Assembly: GCA_037039685.1 (NCBI GenBank)
Contig: JAWNGF010000001.1
Coordinates: 9,362,001-9,426,000 of the forward strand
From: Ceratobasidium sp. AG-K
Taxonomy: Eukaryota; Basidiomycota; Agaricomycetes; Cantharellales; Ceratobasidiaceae
Length of the DNA: 64,000 nucleotides
Direction: 5' to 3'
Part shown: positions 58,298 through 64,000 of the stretch, piece after piece
Layout of the letters: the number at the start of each line of letters is the position of its first letter
How positions within the stretch are numbered: position 1 is the stretch's first letter
Position numbers and translations under genes: made by a program
The notes under the pieces: model-generated
The model's database searches: none
The model's input: only the letters and a program-made list of their open reading frames with translations
Told to the model about the DNA's origin: nothing

Positions 58298-60289
58298 CTA
58301 ACGCTGGCTCTCTGCTGGGAGCCTGAGTTTGAATACGGATAGCTCCGTGGAGGTACGTTCAATCGGCTGAAAGTAGTAGGGTTAGGGTTACTATGTCGCA
58401 GGTCAGTACGTGGAACTTACATTGATACCAATCACATGATCTCCCCCTATTAACCAACCTTGATGACTGGACACTGGTTCTACCCTCGTCACGATCCTGT
58501 ATGGTAAGCGGGACACAACATTCTCTTCGAACCCGGTCCGTATGGTGGTTGGTGCATCACTGCCAACAGTTTGAACGATAACATTGTTAAGGTGCTTGTT
58601 GGTAATGTGGTCCAACGGGCGACGAGGTAATATAAGTTCCATCCCATCATGGGTCGTTTCGTCTGCTCTAGGGGATAAGTCGGAATAGTTTTCTAAGTTC
58701 CGAGTAGAGTGTCGTTTGACTGTGGGAGAATTGAAATCGACAACCGAGAGCTGCGAGAAGGCTTCGAGTTCATGATCTGGGGCGTCGGTCGCGCTAATAT
58801 ACCGAGACCCAGACATCCAGCAGATCCAGACATTTGGTTCATCGTCATCAATGAACCATCTAGTGGCTCGCTCGCCCCACGTGCTCCAAGGCAGGGTAAC
58901 AGTTATGCTATCTCGATGCTCTGCGAGATGTTTGAGTAGTTCTGGTACGCTGACAAAGATACGAAGGTAAACACCTTCGTCCAGTCCACGGGGCGTTCTC
59001 CCAGGAATGTACAGGCTAACACTTAGCCCAAGTGTGAGAGCGCGAGAACTAGCAAAGGCAACGGGGCCCGTATGTAAGGTGCGTCCGGGGAGCGGATCGG
59101 ATCTAGCCAGGAAATTGGTAGGAGCAATAGACATATCTGAATGTATTCTTGGAAGCTCGAATATAAGACATGGCGAATGAGTCGGATAAGAAGCCGCACG
59201 AAAATGGCCGTAAGGCGACGCACTCGATGTGGCAGAGATGTCGTAGACCATCAAGCTGAATTGCTGCAGCAAAAGGAATTCTGAATCCTGCCAAGGGCTA
59301 GCCGAGTATAAAACCAGATGCTGTTCGTCAAGTAAGTTAAAGTCGCATATGCTATTTCGAGAATCAATACGATAAAGGAAGTGACCAGATATCCAATTCC
59401 AAATTAATATGTCAAAGGCACGAGAGTATGCGTCGGCAAATTTAATCACAAGTTTGTTGCCTAGTATCTCTAGCACAATGCTGAAAGGTCGCCTCCATGA
59501 GACGGGGAAATCCAGCTCAATGGTGAATATAGAATGCTGTGCAAGAGGATGCGGGAGTCCTGTGATAGTTGAACGAAGGTGGACCTCGGCAAGGTGAGAG
59601 CTGAGCGTAGCCGAGTGAGTGAGAGAAGGTGGTGTGTAAATTTAGAGCAAAAGACTTACCGCTGTGCAGCTGGATCTACCCTGACTAAAACGGCCAGTTG
59701 CTGTTCAGGATCGACGGTAAATTCTTGAAAGTCGAACTTGAACAATACAGGGCTAGATAAGCTCATGGTTCCGAGGTTGAGGACTTGTAGAGAGTCTGGA
59801 AGTGATTGAGAATGGCGAGAAGAGACAGCCCGAAAGTAAAATCCCTCGCGCAACTCCCACAAGAGCATCTCTGGCGTTTGATCATCTTCTGATAGGTCAA
59901 GTGGCGTAGCGATGTCTAAATCTAGCCAAGCTAAGCTCAATGATTGAGCTACTGATCTATTCTGGTGAGGTCAGATTTACGTGCCTTCCTGGTATTGTCG
60001 AAGTTCGTTCAAAATTGTCGCATAGCTTGTATGCCCCTTTGCTGACCCATCAACAATCTCTAACCCACTCGATTCGAGCCGAATGTGTAGTTGTAGGCTG
60101 GTTGTGTGTTCAATCACATTGAAATATCGGTGAGATGTCTAGCCATTTACACTGAGTATGTTATCAGCAACCCTTGAGACGACGTACAGCGGCAAATTGC
60201 AGAATCGACGCATAGTTACAAAAGTGAAGGATCCGAACAACAATCTCGTCTGAGATATCGTTGAATGATGTTAAGTCATCGGTTCCCAT
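58298..60289 (-). CDS. F-box-like protein, tandem paralogue 1
   Basis: The start at 60289 gives MGTDDLTSFNDISDEIVVRI, then LHFCNYASILQFAA, an F-box-like helix set that in other proteins binds Skp1 of SCF ligases. Further exons carry TSLQLHIRLESSGLEIVDGS and AWLDLDIATPLDL. The long exon 58403-59476 is beta-rich and propeller-like (DILIWNWISGHFLYRIDSRN, LLDEQHLVLYSAS, WGERATRWFIDDD, SRLPYRIVTRVEP). A gtaagt donor at about 58422 likely joins a last exon (58298-58367) ending RLPAESQR. This architecture (F-box, then an about 400-residue beta region) is common in Agaricomycete F-box families of unknown substrate. CACGTG lies 80 bp upstream. Confidence 0.75.
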
Positions 60290-60368
60290 AGTTGCTATTC
60301 GCTTGTGAGTGTAAGCAAACCAGCCAGTGCGAGCGGGTCGTAGTGGCGAATCTCCAGTTGCTGGAGAT

Positions 60369-60374
60369 CACGTG
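60369..60374. promoter_or_regulatory. CACGTG box upstream of F-box gene 1
   Basis: Context gatCACGTGtgc, 80 bp upstream of the start codon. Confidence 0.45.
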
Positions 60375-60379
60375 TGCAA

Positions 60380-61139
60380 ATTATACCAAAGAATGCAGCA
60401 ACAGCCACGTACAAGTACAAGTATGTGTCAACACAGGCTCTGAACGCTCGGTCGAGCGCAGGCCGCCTCACATGTGGGTTGTGGCGTATTTACTCATTTT
60501 TATAACGCATTAGGATTACAATAATATCGTTATCGGGTGAAAACACGGCGACACAGTGTGAATTGGATACACAGTACTATCTCTCGAAGAATAAGCACTT
60601 ACTCCTAGAGTAATACACGAAGGGGCAGTGGCCAGAAGTCAGTCTCGCAGAGAATATCATAAAACGACTAGGTCCCTGAAGATTGTGGCCGGTTATACTA
60701 TAGAGGAGGCTCTTACGAGTGTATGCGCACCTGTCTTGAACTCTAGCTGCTCTCCAGGCTGCGAAATCGCCCACGGGCCTCCAAGGAGTGCATTTTTCAG
60801 TTTACATCATTTAATATGCATATACACATGCGCTTCTTCGATTTGGTTCTGATCATACACTTTATTTAACATCAAGACTCATTTTAATGGCGTTGAATCG
60901 ACTTTACTGTTTGCAGTTTTGTTTGCGTGCACCGTCACTCGGCGCTTCCAGCAGACCCTTTGAAACCCGCAATAAATGGTATGCGTCGCCAAGGTAGGCT
61001 CACAAACAGGCAGGCTGAGCGCTCCTGCTTCGCAGATCTACCAGGGCTGCACGCCGGATTGTCGGTTCTTGCGATAGACCGCTGGTATGATGGGCACCTT
61101 AGAAAACAGTATCTTGCACTAATTTACAAGCCCGTCAGT
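60380..61139. other. Intergenic between F-box paralogues
   Basis: No recognisable gene; short frames only. Should contain the 3' UTR of F-box gene 2. Confidence 0.45.
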
Positions 61140-63159
61140 TTAATTATAGCTCTCCACGCATTCCATAAGGTAGTAAACTGATATGTGTTCGGAGAGGTCG
61201 TCTTGGGCCTGGCAAGGGCAAAGGCTCGTTAGTTCCATAGACCGTCTCCATTTCTGGAATGTGACTTACATCGACCCCTACAATATAAGTGCCCTGCATC
61301 ACCCAGTGATCATGACTTTTCAGACCATCCACACAAGTAGAGATCTTAAATGGAAGCCTAGAAGCAAAGGGTGATTCGAATCCTTCAACAACCACCGTCG
61401 GAAGGCCACAACCAACTACTTCTACCAGCACGGAAGTCACGCCCCTTTGCGTGTCTCGGTCATGTAATCTCCGGAGGCTAACTCCGGTTCTGGCTACGAA
61501 TCCTTCGATCAGCGCGGTCCCTGCGAGAACATGGTATGCATGCGCCCCGACTCGAAGTGTATTCTTGTCGTAGCATTGGACAACATCCAGTTTTGCCATA
61601 TCGCAAGGTCGATGAGCGGTAGGAGGGTGGAAATCAAACACCGACAAGTATTGGCTAGATCTCGTTGCTACACGCTCGGCTTGAATATACCGAGATCCAT
61701 ACATGCACTGAAAGGCTCATTCGCTTAATATATTCTCCGATTCTACGAACCAACGGGTCGCATACTCCCCCCAGTTTTCCCAGGTTATAGTTCCAGGAGT
61801 GCTTCGTCTATGTGACTTCAAGTGGCCCGGCACATGATCTCCGCTGATAAAAATTCGGAATGAGAGGTCAGGGCGTAATCCCTGGTTTGAAGATACCTTT
61901 GATAATGACAAGTTCAGTTGGAATGTCATCGTACGAGTCAAAACAAAGCCTGAGTACATGGTAGAGACTTCTGAGCCAGGAACAGGTCGGGAGCTAATGC
62001 AAAAGTCCCAAGGAGATATGGGATTCGATGGATCAAGACTCGGGAATTGAAAGCTTAGGATGGGGGTAAGAATAGGGAAGGAGGAAACGTCGAAGCCGGC
62101 AGTTGGACGGACATCCCCATCGTACCGAGGAGGGGCTATAGCATATACCGACAGAAGGGGAGACTGAAGTGAAGGGTTATCCATTCCTCCAATACTGGAT
62201 GAGTAAAGCACTAGATGATCTTTATCGAGCAAAGTAAAGCTGCAGATACCTGTGGATGAGGCAATCCTATGATGTAGTACTCCAGACTTCCAATCGAATA
62301 CCAGGACTTCATATGAGGAACCGTGAGGATTTGATAGCTTGATCATGAGAAGGCTTCCCATGATCGTCATCGTAGTACTATCGAGGTTGCCCGACTTTAT
62401 TGGAAATACTAGTTGAATAGTAATAAGGGGACTTCGTGCAGCTCGTGCGGCTGATCCCCGAAACGCGCAACGGAAATGAACATGTGGGCTATCCGGACTG
62501 AAGTCGTCGATTACCGGGTTAGTCGGGTGATATGTGCTCAAATAAACAGGCAAACCTTTCATCATCAACCGAAAGCAGGATAGCTATACCTTGTTCGTCA
62601 TCTACCGCGCATTGACGGAAGTTGACAATATCCGGTTTCCTTTCATGCGGGTATGTATCATCAAAGTAAAGCATCTCGAATGAATCCGGATATTTTGGGA
62701 CCCCGTGCGAGGAGAACAGCTTTAAAAAACATTCCCCATTGACATCCCATGATATGGCTTCATGCTCGTTTCGAGCGTGGGTGAAATCGGGGTAGATATC
62801 TAGGTGATACCACCCTTCGATACATATCCACGTAAGCGATCAGCTGTGCTAATGTTATCGTGTCCCGCTTACTATCTCTATACAGGCGCATGTCCCGCAG
62901 GGCTTCCGGGTTACTTAGCCGTGGCCACCTTTTTTCGAGCCAATCAAGGCCATTTGTGTCAAGCTCTACCGCTACTTGAAGGAGGGGGGAGGCTGATACT
63001 ATTTGGTAGTTTCTTTTACATGTCTGAACAAATAGCCAACCTACGCCAAGCAAAACAAGGGATGACATGACTTGCCGCAGCAAACTGTAAAATCGCCCGA
63101 TAGTCGCAAAACTGCAGCACATGGACAATTAATTCGTCGGCCAAGTGATTCGATGACAT
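61140..63159 (-). CDS. F-box-like protein, tandem paralogue 2
   Basis: The start at 63159 gives MSSNHLADELIVHVLQFCDY and RAILQFAA, aligning with paralogue 1. The next intron uses a GC donor (GCAAGT) and leads to TCKRNYQIVSASPLLQVAVE. Then come WDVNGECFLKLFSSHGVPKY, the long exon 61717-62568 (VLVFDWKSGVLHHRIASSTG, LLDKDHLVLYSSS, WGEYATRWF) and 61144-61704 (CMYGSRYIQAERVATRSSQY, SRLPFKISTCVDG, YIVGVDV). The final exon ends MECVESYN at 61140. A 39-nt GT-AG stretch (61705-61743) keeps the frame whether spliced or not, but contains TGA, so it must be spliced for a full-length protein. An upstream in-frame extension without ATG exists. CACGTG lies 116 bp upstream. Confidence 0.75.
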
Positions 63160-63274
63160 GTCGAGCGCTTCTTGTACCAATGTAAGTTCTGCGGCCAGGA
63201 TTTTCAGCGGGGGTGTAGGTTGAGTTCAACGACGGTGAGAGTTGGTGGTTCTCTGGTGGCTAACGTCGGGGGAT

Positions 63275-63280
63275 CACGTG
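63275..63280. promoter_or_regulatory. CACGTG box upstream of F-box gene 2
   Basis: Context gatCACGTGtgt, the same flanks as the box of paralogue 1, 116 bp upstream of the start codon. Confidence 0.45.
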
Positions 63281-63465
63281 TGTAGCTTACAAGGGTTGAC
63301 GCTGAAAGTGGAGGGGCGATTTCCTTTTTGGAAAACGAGAGTGTTACGGTTGCAATTCGTTCGAGAAGCAAAGGAGTTGACTTATCTCTTCCGCCATTCT
63401 ATCTACCCAGCATTCGCGCCACCTCGGGGTCTTATATATCATGAGCACTATGGGCCCTAAAACTT

Positions 63466-63636
63466 CGTATTTTACGGAGTTTGATCCCAGTCCTTGGCAA
63501 AACACGGAGTTAATCACCGTATCCAGCGTCGAGATCAAGGCACTCCAACGACCGCTGACCAAGATACGAGGTTTACCGCCGTGTTTTGCCAACGACACGG
63601 AGGAAACCTCCGCATAAACCTCCGTATTTTACGGAG
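63466..63636. repeat. Hairpin repeat with CTCCGTA-type palindromes
   Basis: The right end carries ctccgtattttacggag (63620-63636), an imperfect palindrome; the left end carries the related cgtattttacggag (63466-63479). Inside, ttggcaaaacacgg (63494-63507) has an exact 14-bp inverted copy at 63579-63592. Short motifs cggagg/cctccg recur. The whole forms a stem-loop of about 170 bp. It may be a miniature transposon; no target duplication seen. Confidence 0.6.
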
Positions 63637-63689
63637 ATTTGGGGTCCACGGTGGAGATTTGCTTAAATTAGCAACTTGTTAGGCTATGC

Positions 63690-64000
63690 CAGGCCAAGAG
63701 TCAGTGATGTGACCGCGGTGTATTGAATCAGCGCATACACAGTCAATATACCAAATGATAAGCGCATTGCAAATCGTTCGCCGACAAGCGTTCAACCCTG
63801 CGTTCAAGCCCAATTCAGATATCTTCTCAGAATATTTCCACTATTGCACCAGTTCCAAAAACACACCTCGTGCAATCGTTCACGCCGTTATACCTCGATT
63901 CAAGCTACCCAGTACTGATAACTGAGCATACGATTATACAAGTTAGTTACATTTAGAGCTCTACATACTCTTTGATTTGCGCATATACCACCTCCCCCAA
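63690..64000. other. End of window, nothing recognised
   Basis: No motif-bearing frame; the window ends here. Confidence 0.4.

Noticed and set aside
58375..58395. Telomere-like ttaggg repeat (two units)
   Set aside because: Only two units, inside an inferred F-box gene intron; too short for a telomere remnant.

Overview
The window is nuclear DNA of a filamentous basidiomycete (Agaricomycetes). Genes are densely packed and cut by many short introns of about 30 to 70 bp, mostly GT-AG. It carries a NACHT-WD40 STAND protein, two DUF6535 membrane/repeat proteins, F-box-like proteins, a chromovirus and a LINE with RNase H. That family mix suggests Rhizoctonia/Ceratobasidiaceae; the genus is an inference. 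I rebuilt gene models by hand from splice signals and reading-frame phase. Where every exon keeps phase I treat the model as solid.

Layout. 0.9-3.5 kb: RidA-type deaminase and the autophagic lipase ATG15, both minus. 4.9-7.7 kb: a DUF6535 gene (minus), then a small hypothetical gene, a RING-like gene (8.3-9.8) and the Fe-S scaffold ISU1 (10.8-11.5), all minus. 12.3-23.1 kb: an apparently duplicated unit made of a NACHT-WD40 gene (plus) facing an aldehyde dehydrogenase (minus). In one copy the NACHT-WD40 survives and the ALDH is a relic; in the other the WD40 part is a relic and the ALDH is intact. 23.1-32.8 kb: a nested transposon island, in which a 5'-truncated LINE is interrupted by a complete 6.9-kb chromovirus and by a solo LTR. 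All three carry recognisable target-site duplications.

33.4-36.0 kb: ACMS decarboxylase and quinolinate phosphoribosyltransferase, convergent, 66 bp apart. They act on competing branches at the end of the kynurenine route to NAD. An intron-containing tRNA-Thr(UGU) follows, then a USP4/15-type ubiquitin protease (36.4-39.4, minus) and a secreted M43 metalloprotease (40.2-41.3, minus). 43.1-48.8 kb: a second, much larger DUF6535 gene (plus) with about six C-terminal repeat modules. 49.4-53.9 kb: a conserved housekeeping block of DUF4870 membrane protein (minus), ribosomal protein eS24 (plus), actin-related Arp1 (minus) and a cysteine-rich type I membrane protein (plus). 54.1-55.8 kb: poorly resolved gene, minus. 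56.2-57.5 kb: a 1.27-kb foldback. 58.3-63.2 kb: two tandem F-box-like paralogues (minus), then a small hairpin repeat.

The most notable signals are a shared 5-nt microexon in the two DUF6535 genes; a chromovirus whose primer-binding site is complementary to its own predicted RNA 5' end (Tf1-type self-priming) and whose pol is reached by a GGGAAAA -1 frameshift site; the reciprocal decay of the duplicated NACHT-WD40/ALDH unit; and a CACGTG box 50-145 bp upstream of nine start codons.
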